A DNA stretch of 45,900 nucleotides from positions 1 to 45,900 of the forward strand of contig JAPKXZ010000009.1 of assembly GCA_026394555.1 (NCBI GenBank). Direction: 5' to 3'. Of the stretch, positions 1 to 9,317 are shown in pieces; position 1 is the stretch's first letter; each line of letters opens with the position of its first letter. The stretch comes from Methanothrix sp. (GTDB lineage: Archaea > Halobacteriota > Methanosarcinia > Methanotrichales > Methanotrichaceae). A program made the translations under genes and the position numbers. The notes beneath the pieces are model-generated. The model saw only the letters and a program-made list of their open reading frames with translations. It made no database searches and was not told where the DNA came from.

Positions 1-459
1 GACTTGAGTGAAGTCCATAAACCTGGCTGGTCTCAGGTCTCCGCCCCGTCCCGAGTAACGTTAGTCTGTAGCAACGCCACAAACCAGAACTTCACGAACC
101 AGAAGCTTCTGTGCATCAGCGGCTACAAGCTTGACAACTGCGACGGTCCCTTGGTCGGCTGGACCATCACCCTGACCAACAACACCTACACGGTCAGCAA
201 GTCGACTGATGCCAACGGCAAATACGAGTTCTGCGGCCTGGCACCAGGCGCCTATGACTTGAGTGAAGTCCATAAACCTGGCTGGTCTCAGGTCTCCGCC
301 CCGTCCCGAGTAACGTTAGTCTGTAGCAACGCCACAAACCAGAACTTCACGAACCAGAAGCTTCTGTGCATCAGCGGCTACAAGCTTGACAACTGCGTTC
401 GACGGGCTCAGACGGCAAGTATGAGTTCTGCGGCCTGGCACCGGGCGCCTATGACTTGA
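1..459 (+). pseudogene. Upstream part of a giant Cna-B/SdrD-like surface protein, open at the window edge and frameshifted
   Basis: The reading frame is open from base 1 and encodes two prealbumin-like repeats (SGYKLDNC..., GWTITLTN, YEFCGLAPGAYDLSEVHKPGW). Near base 397 the second repeat loses 58 bp relative to the first, so the frame runs out at 459 with the nonsense tail VRRAQTAS. The repeat continues without interruption in the frame of the next entry: YEFCGLAPGAYDLSEV is encoded from about 420 in that frame. The two frames are therefore almost certainly one gene whose true start lies left of the window. The break is either a real mutation or an assembly collapse of near-identical repeats. 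The product would be an exported, Asn-glycosylated envelope protein. Confidence 0.75.
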
Positions 460-566
460 GTGAAGTCCATAAACCTGGCTGGTCTCAGGTCTCCGCCCCG
501 TCCCGAGTAACGTTAGTCTGTAGCAACGCCACGAACCAGAACTTCACGAACCAGAAGCTTCTGTGC
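1..566 (+). repeat. Near-identical 255-bp coding repeats with a 58-bp deletion in one unit
   Basis: Bases 1-142 recur exactly at 256-397 (offset 255 = 85 codons). The first 110 or so bases recur again from 453 with one visible substitution (aca to acg near 532). The third copy starts only 197 bp after the second, so that unit lacks 58 bp, which is not a multiple of three and causes the frameshift. The junction joins aactgcg to ttcgacgggctcagac. Confidence 0.9.
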
Positions 567-3500
567 ATCGAAGGCCGGAAGATAGATGACTGCACAAAAC
601 TCGGCCTGCCCGGTTGGCAGATAGTTCTGACCAACAGCAGCGGCACAGTGGGCACAGCCACCACCAACGCCACCGGCTACTACAAGTTCTGCGATCTTGC
701 CCCTGGTGACTACCGGGTCTGCGAAACTCCCAAGGCAGGCTGGCTGGCAGTTGGCGAAATCTGCCATGATGTCCGTTTGAGCTGCTATAATGCGACCGGC
801 CTCGACTTCGTGAACACGAAACTTCGGTACATCGAAGGCCGCAAGACCGATAACTGCACCAAACTCGGCCTGCCCGATTGGCAGATAGTCCTGACCAACA
901 GCAGCGGCACAGTGGACATTGTCGCCACCAACGCCACCGGCTACTACAAGTTCTACGATCTTGCCCCTGGTGACTACCGGGTCTGCGAGTCTCCCAAGGC
1001 AGGCTGGCTGGCAGTTGGCGAAAGCTGCCATGATGTCCGTTTGAGCTGCAATAATGCCACCGGCCTCGACTTCGTGAACACGAAGCTTCTCTGCATCACA
1101 GGCAGAAAGACCGACGGTCACACACAATCAGGCCTGCCCGGCTGGACGATTACACTGAGCAACGCCCAGGGCCAAGTCGCCACCACAACGACCAATGCCA
1201 CCGGATATTACCAGTTCTGCGATCTCGTTCCTGGCGAATACCAGGTATGCGAGACCATGCAGCCCGGCTGGATGGCAGTGGGAGATCAGTGCCAGAATGT
1301 CACTCTGTCCTGCGACAATAGGAGCGTGGACTTCATCAACATCCGCATGCTGTGCATCGAAGGCCGCAAGGTTGACGACTGCACCGGCGAAGGGTTGCCG
1401 CACTGGCAGATAGACATCTGCAATCCGCAAGCAGGATGCTACGTAACCGAGACCAACGACACAGGTTACTTCCAGTTCTGTAACCTCATCCCCGGCACCT
1501 GGACGGTTTGCGAGCAAGTCATTGACGGCTGGAGGAATGTAACCGATAGATGTGTCGAAGTAGATCTCAATGATGTCAATGTCACCAACCTGGAGTTCCG
1601 CAACGCTCGCCTGAAATGCCTCTCCGGCTACAAGCTGAACGAGGGCGGCCACGGCCTCCTCGGCTGGACCATCGAGGCCAGGAATAGCGTGGGCACCCTT
1701 GTGGGAAGCGCCTTAACCGACTCATCCGGCTACTGGGAGATTTGCCAGCTTGAGCCCGGAACCTACGAGGTAAGTGAGGTAATGCAGGGCGGCTACAAGC
1801 CGGTGACACCTGCAACGGTAACGGTGGATCTGACAAGATGCAGCAACCAGAGCAATATCAACTTCACCAACACACTGCCTGCCTGCATCGAGGGCTTCAA
1901 GTTGGATGAGAAGGGCCAGGGCCTGGGCGGCTGGACCATCGAGGCCAGGAACAGCCAAGGGGGTCTTGTCGGAACCGCCCTAACGACGCCCACTGGCTTC
2001 TGGCAGATCTGCGGCCTGGAGAATGGCACCTACACGGTCTGCGAGGTCTTGCAGCCAGATTGGGTGCGGCTCAGTCCAGCGGACTGCTACACAGTGTCCA
2101 TGGAGGGAAAGAATGTCACCGACCTCAACTTCACCAACACCCTGACCCTGTGCATCTCTGGACGCAAGATCGACACCATCACCGGCGAGGGCCTGGGCGA
2201 CTGGACCATCACAGCTACGGATGATTTTGGACAGGCCAAGAGTGCGGTTACCAATGCGACCGGCTACTGGCAGATCTGCGGACTGCAAAAAGGCAATTAC
2301 ACGGTCTGCGAGACCCTGAAGCCGGGCTGGACACAGATCAGTCCTTCCGGTCCTGAATATCCGAATGGATGCTATCACATCACCGTGGGTGATGTACCTA
2401 TCACCAACCTGGACTTCGGCAACGATCCGCATGGCCTGTGTATCTCCGGCCACAAGTTCCATAATGTCACCGGTGAGGGCCTTGCCGGCTGGACCATCCA
2501 TGTGATCAATGCCACCAGCACATTGACAACCACAACCAACGACACTGGCTACTGGCAGGTCTGCCAACTGGCAGCCGGAACATACACGGTATGCGAAGAG
2601 CCTCAATCCGGCTGGAAGAATTCCACCCCGATCTGCTTGAGTGTCACGCTGGTAGATGTAAACATCTATAATGTGGACTTCTACAACGAGCCATTCACTG
2701 TGGTCCACAAAGTCGCAGATAAGACTACTGCGCAAAGAGGTGAGGAGATAACCTACACCATAACCGTCTGCAACTACGGCCCAACTCCCTGGCGAAATGT
2801 GAATATCACTGATGTCTTCAACTACCCGGTGGAGATACTGTATCCGGTTCAGACTGTGGGAACCAAGATAAGCTGGATAGTCAATGAGATCCCGGCGGGA
2901 ACTTGCATGGACTTCATAGTAGTTGCCCGGGTTCCCAAGGTTGACTCGAAATTCGATATGGAGCAGAGTGTATCGGGTGAAGGATTCGTAAACGTACATA
3001 ACGACTACTCGACATCTCTGCAAGGCTTCGCTCTGAGGAACTGCGTATATGTGCAGGTGGATAAGGAGACTTACTCTGACTGCGCAATCGTCGGAATCGG
3101 AAAGGAGCTGGGAACTGAGATCGCGACAAAGGAGCACGGAAGCGGACAATACGTCACAGAGCATGAGCTGAAATACAACTCCAAGAACTTCTCCATCGAA
3201 GACAAAGAGAACGTTTCGGCGGTCTATGGACCTACTAAGTTCCAGCTTCCTGCCAACCGATCCATAGATTACAACACGCTCTGGATCAAGAAATACAAGG
3301 CCAAGAACTTCATCACCGGCGCCTCCATGATCGAGGAATACACCTTCGCCACAAAGATCAATCGGGATGGAACCATGAAGGTTGACAAGAACGAATCAAC
3401 CATGGATGTGAACTCCTCCTTCGTAGGCCAGGCCCATCTGGGCTTCCTGAAGAAAGCCGAGCCGAACGCTCCGGCCAAGGCCACGCCCATCTTTGAGATG

Positions 3501-5021
3501 CAGGAGGACTACAACGGTGCCTTCGGCATGCAGGAGAAGGTAAACGAGTACGGCAAAAACGTTGTCTCCAACAAGTCCGCAAGCGGTGTGGGCTATGTGG
3601 CGGTGGATAAGAGAATCAGGGACACCCAGAGAACCTACGAGTCGGGCTCGGGCTCCTACCAGGTCGAGGAAAAGATCGATACGCCCACAAGCTACATTTA
3701 CAAGGATTTGAAGGTAGGCAGCCAGCCCAGCAGCTTCAGCTACACACCCCGGGTCAAAACCACCCAGGATCTGCTCTGGAGCGAGGGCATGCTCTCCAAG
3801 AGCAGCGACACAACTTTGCGGGGTGGCGTTCTCATGAAAGGCAATGACAGCTGCCCCGTGGCCAAGTCCAACGCCAGTTGCACCTCGGGCAGCAGCCAGG
3901 CCAATCGTACTGTAAGCTACATCAGCGAGAAGTACTCCGGCATTAAAAACATGGAGAAGACCACGGAAGCGCGCGGTCTGAATGAGATGAGCACAGAGGC
4001 CAAGTTCCAGGGAACAGCCGACTACCGGGCCATCATGACCGGACCCAACAAGACTGCTGAGGTGAATGACGAAGAGCGCTACGTGGGTAGCTACGACATC
4101 AAGAGGCATGTCCTTCAGACCGGTGTCTCCAAGTATGATTTGCCTCATATGACCGTGTCCAACGATGGAAAGATCATTAACAGGTGGTACAACGGCACCA
4201 ATGCCACCATTGCCGTCTACACCATCCACTTAACCAACGACGGCAATCGGGCTCTGGCACCCATAGTAGTAAGAGATATGTTCCCGCCAGGCACCGAATA
4301 CGTCTACTCTTCCATCAAACCGTCCTCCTTGGGCAAGACCGAGGCCAACTGGACGCTGATGTACATGGGCATTGGAGACAACGTGGACATTGAGCTGGAG
4401 CTGAATGTCACCGAGGTCAACTTCCCCGGAGAACTCCTCGGAGATCTGGTCAATCGGGTGGATGTGTACGGAAGCTACAGCGGCGGATGGGTGAACGCGG
4501 CCAGCTACCACGTCGTACCCGTCAACTGGCTGGGCTGCTGCTCACCAGAGCTGGCTATTGAGAAGAGGGCCATCGTCGAGTCGTCCGACCAGACCCTGAT
4601 AGATTACAGGATCGTAATGCAGAACAAGGCCGCATACCCCATGGCGGTGACGGTTGTGGATTACCTGCCGGATAGCCTGAGAATCGTCGAGGCTAACCAA
4701 ACTCCGGACAAATACGGTCCGGGAAGGGTGGAGTGGGTCTTCAACACCGTTCCTGCCGGCAAAGTCATAACCATCGATTATGTGGCTCGGGCTCTAAGAG
4801 ATGGCCCGCAGGTTAACAAGGTCAAGGTGCGCGGCATAGCCATAACCGGCGAGGGTACCGCATCAGCAGAGGCGGAGGCCTCTGTTATAGTCAAGGGAAC
4901 GGGCAGCCAGCCTTACACTGTCAGGTATGACGGATGGCAGCCCCCTGGCTGGGATTTCAATATATCGGAGGAGGGGTGGTATACAGGAGACACTGGCGTC
5001 TCAGCGGAAGATGAAGCATAA
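456..5021 (+). CDS. Giant secreted surface protein: about eight Cna-B/SdrD-like repeats plus DUF11 domains
   Basis: The 1521-residue open frame has no credible start of its own: TTG at 456 sits inside a repeat with no ribosome site, so it is the continuation of the preceding fragment. Residues about 38-745 hold eight repeats of about 85 residues with the pattern GxKxD, GLxGWxI, NATGYYxFCxLxPGxYxVCE, PGW. DUF11-like beta-sandwiches follow at about 747-835 (VVHKVADKTTAQRGEEITYTI), 1243-1335 and 1361-1460. Between the first two DUF11 domains is a 400-residue region shared with the paralogue ending at 9247 (GEGFVNVHNDY, TYESGSGSY, YVGSYDIKRHV). Many N-x-S/T sequons and conserved cysteines fit an exported glycoprotein. 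There is no C-terminal membrane helix, so anchoring is unknown. An adhesin, sheath or S-layer-associated role is inferred. Confidence 0.8.
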   Translation: MSEVHKPGWSQVSAPSRVTLVCSNATNQNFTNQKLLCIEGRKIDDCTKLGLPGWQIVLTNSSGTVGTATTNATGYYKFCDLAPGDYRVCETPKAGWLAVGEICHDVRLSCYNATGLDFVNTKLRYIEGRKTDNCTKLGLPDWQIVLTNSSGTVDIVATNATGYYKFYDLAPGDYRVCESPKAGWLAVGESCHDVRLSCNNATGLDFVNTKLLCITGRKTDGHTQSGLPGWTITLSNAQGQVATTTTNATGYYQFCDLVPGEYQVCETMQPGWMAVGDQCQNVTLSCDNRSVDFINIRMLCIEGRKVDDCTGEGLPHWQIDICNPQAGCYVTETNDTGYFQFCNLIPGTWTVCEQVIDGWRNVTDRCVEVDLNDVNVTNLEFRNARLKCLSGYKLNEGGHGLLGWTIEARNSVGTLVGSALTDSSGYWEICQLEPGTYEVSEVMQGGYKPVTPATVTVDLTRCSNQSNINFTNTLPACIEGFKLDEKGQGLGGWTIEARNSQGGLVGTALTTPTGFWQICGLENGTYTVCEVLQPDWVRLSPADCYTVSMEGKNVTDLNFTNTLTLCISGRKIDTITGEGLGDWTITATDDFGQAKSAVTNATGYWQICGLQKGNYTVCETLKPGWTQISPSGPEYPNGCYHITVGDVPITNLDFGNDPHGLCISGHKFHNVTGEGLAGWTIHVINATSTLTTTTNDTGYWQVCQLAAGTYTVCEEPQSGWKNSTPICLSVTLVDVNIYNVDFYNEPFTVVHKVADKTTAQRGEEITYTITVCNYGPTPWRNVNITDVFNYPVEILYPVQTVGTKISWIVNEIPAGTCMDFIVVARVPKVDSKFDMEQSVSGEGFVNVHNDYSTSLQGFALRNCVYVQVDKETYSDCAIVGIGKELGTEIATKEHGSGQYVTEHELKYNSKNFSIEDKENVSAVYGPTKFQLPANRSIDYNTLWIKKYKAKNFITGASMIEEYTFATKINRDGTMKVDKNESTMDVNSSFVGQAHLGFLKKAEPNAPAKATPIFEMQEDYNGAFGMQEKVNEYGKNVVSNKSASGVGYVAVDKRIRDTQRTYESGSGSYQVEEKIDTPTSYIYKDLKVGSQPSSFSYTPRVKTTQDLLWSEGMLSKSSDTTLRGGVLMKGNDSCPVAKSNASCTSGSSQANRTVSYISEKYSGIKNMEKTTEARGLNEMSTEAKFQGTADYRAIMTGPNKTAEVNDEERYVGSYDIKRHVLQTGVSKYDLPHMTVSNDGKIINRWYNGTNATIAVYTIHLTNDGNRALAPIVVRDMFPPGTEYVYSSIKPSSLGKTEANWTLMYMGIGDNVDIELELNVTEVNFPGELLGDLVNRVDVYGSYSGGWVNAASYHVVPVNWLGCCSPELAIEKRAIVESSDQTLIDYRIVMQNKAAYPMAVTVVDYLPDSLRIVEANQTPDKYGPGRVEWVFNTVPAGKVITIDYVARALRDGPQVNKVKVRGIAITGEGTASAEAEASVIVKGTGSQPYTVRYDGWQPPGWDFNISEEGWYTGDTGVSAEDEA

Positions 5022-5029
5022 TCAATAGC

Positions 5030-5065
5030 ATGGAGACCGCCGGGGTCTCCATCCGTCTATTTTTC
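5030..5065 (+). terminator. Hairpin plus T-rich tail after the first surface-protein gene
   Basis: The stem ATGGAGACC (5030-5038) pairs with GGTCTCCAT (5044-5052) around a 5-nt loop and is followed by a pyrimidine/T-rich run. It starts 8 bp after the stop codon. A nearly identical stem follows the paralogous gene at 9275. Confidence 0.75.
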
Positions 5066-5182
5066 CCCTTTAACCAATTTTAATATTTATATTATCATTA
5101 ATACGCCTGGGGCATATTAATAAACCTCTGGCGAGATATGCCTAGACCGAAATATGCAAAATCAATTGTGGTGAGAAATAAG

Positions 5183-5692
5183 ATGTCATCAATAGAGGTC
5201 TTTGAGACCCGTGATAGGATAAAGGCCTGGCTGGTCCAGGAAGGTCTATTCAAGGAAGAGGATCAGCCGGAGAATCTTTACTTCCAACTGGCCGCAGAGT
5301 TTCCCGCACAGTCCGGCCGGCATTTGTCCATCATTCAGCCCAAGAACCATGAGGAAATGATAGTAGTGTTCAGCCGGATTAGGCTGGCCGACTCACACCA
5401 GAAGGCTCTGGCTGCTATGTCTCCCAAGGACCGGGATCGTCTGATCTGGAAGATGCGCTATGATCTTCTATTCCAGGATTCCAGCTTTGAGATGGAACCG
5501 GGTGGGGGCGATCTGCAAAGCCTTCGTTTTACGCAAGAGATCTATTATGATGGTCTCACCAAAAACGAGCTGATGCAAGCCATTCGGATTAACTTCAAAT
5601 GCGAGCTTTATGTGGTCTGGAAGTTCCAGGAGATCTTTGGAGAAGGGCAGGCCAATCGCGTCTCCGGCCCGCCTGAGCCGATGTACGGCTGA
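5183..5692 (+). CDS. DUF2299 family protein
   Basis: This 169-residue soluble protein matches my recollection of archaeal DUF2299: an N-terminal helix DRIKAWLVQEGLF, a strand with LSIIQPKNHEEMIVVFSRI, a helix HQKALAAMSPKDRDRLIWKMRYDLLF, then FTQEIYYDGLTKNELMQAI and a hydrophobic C-terminal helix. The family has been compared to secretion-chaperone-like folds, but no function is known. I chose the ATG at 5183 because GGTGAG lies 7 nt upstream. A longer version from ATG 5138 (184 aa) lacks a ribosome site, although a TATA-like ATTTATATT at 5085-5093 would allow either. It sits between two paralogous secreted proteins, which might hint at a role in their export or folding; that is inference only. 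Confidence 0.75.
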   Translation: MSSIEVFETRDRIKAWLVQEGLFKEEDQPENLYFQLAAEFPAQSGRHLSIIQPKNHEEMIVVFSRIRLADSHQKALAAMSPKDRDRLIWKMRYDLLFQDSSFEMEPGGGDLQSLRFTQEIYYDGLTKNELMQAIRINFKCELYVVWKFQEIFGEGQANRVSGPPEPMYG

Positions 5693-5728
5693 AGATGCTG
5701 GTTGATTCAAACTGCTGGAGAGATAGAC

Positions 5729-8700
5729 TTGTTGGATTCTGCACAAGAGATTAAGGCATTTGTCATAATCATATTTGGTATATCTATTATTTGTGGATGT
5801 CTTGACTATGGAGATGCGCCCCGGCCATATCCTACCATGGATTCCGAAGATGGGGCAAGGCATGTGATAAGCGAAGAGATACATCTTGGAACGCTGGTTG
5901 ATGAAGATACAGATGGCCTGCCCAGCCTATTGGCAGATGGAGATGACCTCAACTATAGCGAGTCTCCAAGTGGCATTATTGTCTATAGCAATGACGAGGA
6001 CGGTGTAACCTTCCTTGACCCATTGATTCCAGGGAAGGCTGCTCATGCGACCGTCATTGTCAATGGAACCGGGTATCTCAATGCCTGGATTGATTTCAAC
6101 ATCAATGGCGTCTGGGAGACCTCAGATCAGATTGCTACGAATGACGTTCTCAGCACCGGGCCAAACGCCATCACCATCAATGTGCCAGTGTGGGCTCAGA
6201 CTAACAACTACACCTATGCTCGTTTTCGCTTCAGCTCCGATCCCGATCTGCAACCTTTTGGAGGTGCCACAGATGGAGAGGTTGAGGACTACAGGGTATA
6301 TCTAGACCTCTATAATCCCAACCTCACACTGACCAAGACCGCGAACCTCACCGGTGGCGCGCCGTCAACCATCATCGGCTTCAACATCGAGGTCAACAAC
6401 ACCGGAAATGCCGATTTCGTTTCTGTCGGTCTCGAAGACCTCCTGCCCCAGGGGCTTGATTACCTCTCCGATGACTCGGGGCTGGCGCACAGCCAGGATG
6501 GCAACAAGTACTCCTGGAACCTGGGCAAGCTTAACTCCAGCGAGTCCGTAGGCTTCAACCTCATAGCCAGAATTAACGGCGATAGGTTCGGAGATCTGGT
6601 CAACTCAGTCACCGCTTCCGGCTATACCGGATACGGTGATCTCATCAGCTCCAGTGCCACGGCAAGCGTGGCCTCAAGCAACATCTGCCTCTCCGGGCAC
6701 AAGCTCCTGGCCAGCACCGGTGCAGGTCTGGATGGTTGGAAAATCACGGCCACAGACAGCACAGGCAACGTCTTCAATGCCACAACCAACGCCACTGGCT
6801 ACTGGCAGGTCTGCGGCCTGGCAGCCGGCACATACACGGTATGCGAGCAGCTCAAATCCGGCTGGACCCAGATCTCTCCCAAAGGCTGCTACAACGTAGT
6901 CCTGGAAAACAAGAGCATTCCTGACCTGGACTTCACTAATGATTTAGCCTGCAACCTCACACTGACCAAGACGGCGGACGTGCCCTTCGCCCACCGGGGT
7001 GAAGAGATAACCTACACCATCATTCTCTCCAATCCCTGTGCTTGGGGTTCGTTCACCAATGTCACCCTCTGGGATATCCTGCCCAAGTCGGTCGAGCTGG
7101 TCACCGTCTCACCAGCTTCCTCCTCCTCCTCCAACCTGACCTGGAATGTTGGCACTCTGGGCCCTGGCCAGGATTTCCCGGTAACGATCGTGGTGCGCAT
7201 CCCGATAGTCGATATCAACTACGACCTGTCCCAGGCGGTGAGGGGCGAGGGCTTCGTCAACGTCCATAACGACTATGACACCCATCAGGGACCCGAATCG
7301 GTGACCAACTGCGCCTACGCCAGAGCCGATCTGGTCGAGACGATATCCAGTTGCGCGTCTACCAAGATCGTAGACCCAGGAACACAGTTGCAGAGCCGGG
7401 AGTCCGGCAGCGGTACATATGAAAGCGAAGAACTGACCCGCATGCGTACGGAGAACAAGTCCATCCGCTCGATAGCCAACATCTCAGCAGTCCATGGGCC
7501 CACCACCTTCACCCTGCCCCAGAACCGGTCCATAGACTACGGAACAAAATGGACTGAGACGACCAGAGGCATCAACACCATAACCGGAGCCACAATTAAC
7601 GAGAAATACACCTTTGCGAACAAGATCGATAGAGACAGGTCGATTGAACTGGACCGTAACGGCTCGACCATGAAGACCGAGGTCGTGTTCGAGGGCACCG
7701 GGCATATCGGCGTGCTGAAGAAGCAAAGCCCCGACGCTCATCCCAAGGTCAAGCCGATCTTCGAATCCTCCGAGGACTACGTGGGCGGCTTCAAAGCCAC
7801 GGAGATGGTGGACGAGTACGGCAGCAGCGTCCAGTCCAACAAATCCATGACCGGTTACGGCTATGTGGCCGTGGACCAGAGAGTTCATGACAGCCAGAGG
7901 ACTTACGAGTCGGGAACGGGCTCCTATGAAAGCGATGAGATCATCGACACGCCTACCAACTACATAGCCAAGGACATCAGCCTGGTGCACGGGCCGACCA
8001 ACTACAGCTACTCGCCACGGTTCAACGTCAGCCGGGACATGTTGTGGACGGAAGGCATGTGGTCCAAGAGCGGCACACTGCGCGGCGGCGATATATTTAA
8101 GGAGAGCAGCAACTGCGGCGTGCCGGTTGCAAAAGTTGACAGCAGCTCACCTCCAGCTTCCTACATCAGCGAGAGGTATTCCCGACTGGCCTCCCTCAAG
8201 AAGGATAGCGTCGCCCTGGGCCTCAATGAGATGAAGACCAATGCCAGCTTCCGCGGCCAGGCCGACTACAGAGTGTTGTCTGTGGGCACCAACCGCTCTA
8301 ATAAGATCGATAACGAAGACCGCTATGTCGGCCAGTACGCCGTTACCAGGAACGTCCGCATCGGTGGCGTATCCAAGTACGACCGGCCCCACATAACTGT
8401 GAAGAAAGAGGGCCAGCTGGCCAGCAAATGGTTCAACAGGACCAATGCTAAAGTTGCGGACTACGCCATAACCATAACCAACGACGGCACTAGCTCTCTG
8501 GCCCCCATAAATGTTCGGGACATCTTCCCGCCCGGAACAGAGTACATCAGTTCGTCCATCCGTCCGTCAAGCCTTTCCCGGAGCGATGTCAACTGGACGC
8601 TGCTGCACCTAGGCATAGGAAACTCGGTGACAATACAGCTGACGCTGAACATAACCGATTATGCGCCCGAAAACATTGTCAATCGGGTCATGGTCTGCGG

Positions 8701-9247
8701 CATGAAAGGAGACGGCTGCATATCAGCCGCGGCTTACTCATCCCTGGAATCCGGTTCGATGGGCTGCTGTCCGCCTGATGTGTTTGTGGATAAGACGGCA
8801 AAACTGGACGCCCATGATCTTACGCTGGTACACTACACCATTGTCGTCAAGAACAATGCCGTTAACAACATCGCAGCCACCGTGACCGATCGTCTCCCCG
8901 GCGGCATGAGCCTGCTGCAAGCATCTCCTGAGCCTGATGTGGATGGCGGTCTGCTTATGCAATGGGTCATTGCCGACCTGGCGCCGGGAGAGGTCGGGAC
9001 CATAGAATATGATGTAAGGGCGGCTATGGACGGCACCTACGTCAATGCCGTGCATGTTGATGCCACTGCGGTAGATGGAACCGGTTACGTTACTGAAGAC
9101 GCGTCGACAAAGATAGACATAGGAAGCACAGGAGTCGCACCAAAGACCACCAGATACGGAGGCTGGCAGCCTGCCGACTGGGACATGACCTCGCCCGACG
9201 AGGGCATAACCATCGAACTCTCGCCAAACGAGGATCTGGTCAAGTAG
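5729..9247 (+). CDS. Giant secreted surface protein: GEVED domain, DUF11 domains and one Cna-B-like repeat
   Basis: The protein is about 1172 residues if translation starts at TTG 5729, with GGAGAG at 5717-5722 ahead of it; TTG 5702 and TTG 5732 are alternatives. A hydrophobic stretch KAFVIIIFGISIICGC is a probable signal peptide and is followed by LDYGDAP, the usual opening of GEVED-type domains, which closes with GEVEDYRVYL near residue 190. Then come a DUF11 domain (about 200-300), one prealbumin-like repeat (about 320-405), a second DUF11 (about 408-500), the 400-residue region shared with the upstream paralogue, and two more DUF11 domains (about 900-985 and 1012-1110). The ending TTRYGGWQPADWD parallels TVRYDGWQPPGWD in the paralogue. 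The two are ancient duplicates of one envelope-protein type; cell-surface location is inferred. Confidence 0.85.
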   Translation: MLDSAQEIKAFVIIIFGISIICGCLDYGDAPRPYPTMDSEDGARHVISEEIHLGTLVDEDTDGLPSLLADGDDLNYSESPSGIIVYSNDEDGVTFLDPLIPGKAAHATVIVNGTGYLNAWIDFNINGVWETSDQIATNDVLSTGPNAITINVPVWAQTNNYTYARFRFSSDPDLQPFGGATDGEVEDYRVYLDLYNPNLTLTKTANLTGGAPSTIIGFNIEVNNTGNADFVSVGLEDLLPQGLDYLSDDSGLAHSQDGNKYSWNLGKLNSSESVGFNLIARINGDRFGDLVNSVTASGYTGYGDLISSSATASVASSNICLSGHKLLASTGAGLDGWKITATDSTGNVFNATTNATGYWQVCGLAAGTYTVCEQLKSGWTQISPKGCYNVVLENKSIPDLDFTNDLACNLTLTKTADVPFAHRGEEITYTIILSNPCAWGSFTNVTLWDILPKSVELVTVSPASSSSSNLTWNVGTLGPGQDFPVTIVVRIPIVDINYDLSQAVRGEGFVNVHNDYDTHQGPESVTNCAYARADLVETISSCASTKIVDPGTQLQSRESGSGTYESEELTRMRTENKSIRSIANISAVHGPTTFTLPQNRSIDYGTKWTETTRGINTITGATINEKYTFANKIDRDRSIELDRNGSTMKTEVVFEGTGHIGVLKKQSPDAHPKVKPIFESSEDYVGGFKATEMVDEYGSSVQSNKSMTGYGYVAVDQRVHDSQRTYESGTGSYESDEIIDTPTNYIAKDISLVHGPTNYSYSPRFNVSRDMLWTEGMWSKSGTLRGGDIFKESSNCGVPVAKVDSSSPPASYISERYSRLASLKKDSVALGLNEMKTNASFRGQADYRVLSVGTNRSNKIDNEDRYVGQYAVTRNVRIGGVSKYDRPHITVKKEGQLASKWFNRTNAKVADYAITITNDGTSSLAPINVRDIFPPGTEYISSSIRPSSLSRSDVNWTLLHLGIGNSVTIQLTLNITDYAPENIVNRVMVCGMKGDGCISAAAYSSLESGSMGCCPPDVFVDKTAKLDAHDLTLVHYTIVVKNNAVNNIAATVTDRLPGGMSLLQASPEPDVDGGLLMQWVIADLAPGEVGTIEYDVRAAMDGTYVNAVHVDATAVDGTGYVTEDASTKIDIGSTGVAPKTTRYGGWQPADWDMTSPDEGITIELSPNEDLVK

Positions 9248-9274
9248 CTCAATTGGAAAAGCATAATCTATCAA

Positions 9275-9309
9275 ATGGAGACGGCCTGCGTCTCCATCTT
9301 TCTATTTTT
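9275..9309 (+). terminator. Hairpin plus T-rich tail after the second surface-protein gene
   Basis: ATGGAGACG (9275-9283) pairs with CGTCTCCAT (9289-9297) around a 5-nt loop and is followed by ctttctatttttc. It is almost the same hairpin as at 5030, in the same position relative to a paralogous gene. It also lies just past the convergent SIMPL gene and may serve both. Confidence 0.75.
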
Positions 9310-9317
9310 CTAAAGTT

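Noticed and set aside
1-566. CRISPR-like array
   Set aside because: The repeats are 255-bp coding units in frame with one another, with no spacer structure and no cas genes.
513-4511. Long antisense open frames (for example 1980-3164 and 3396-4229, minus) opposite the first surface protein
   Set aside because: They are shadows of the GC-rich repetitive coding strand: no ribosome sites, odd composition and no family likeness.
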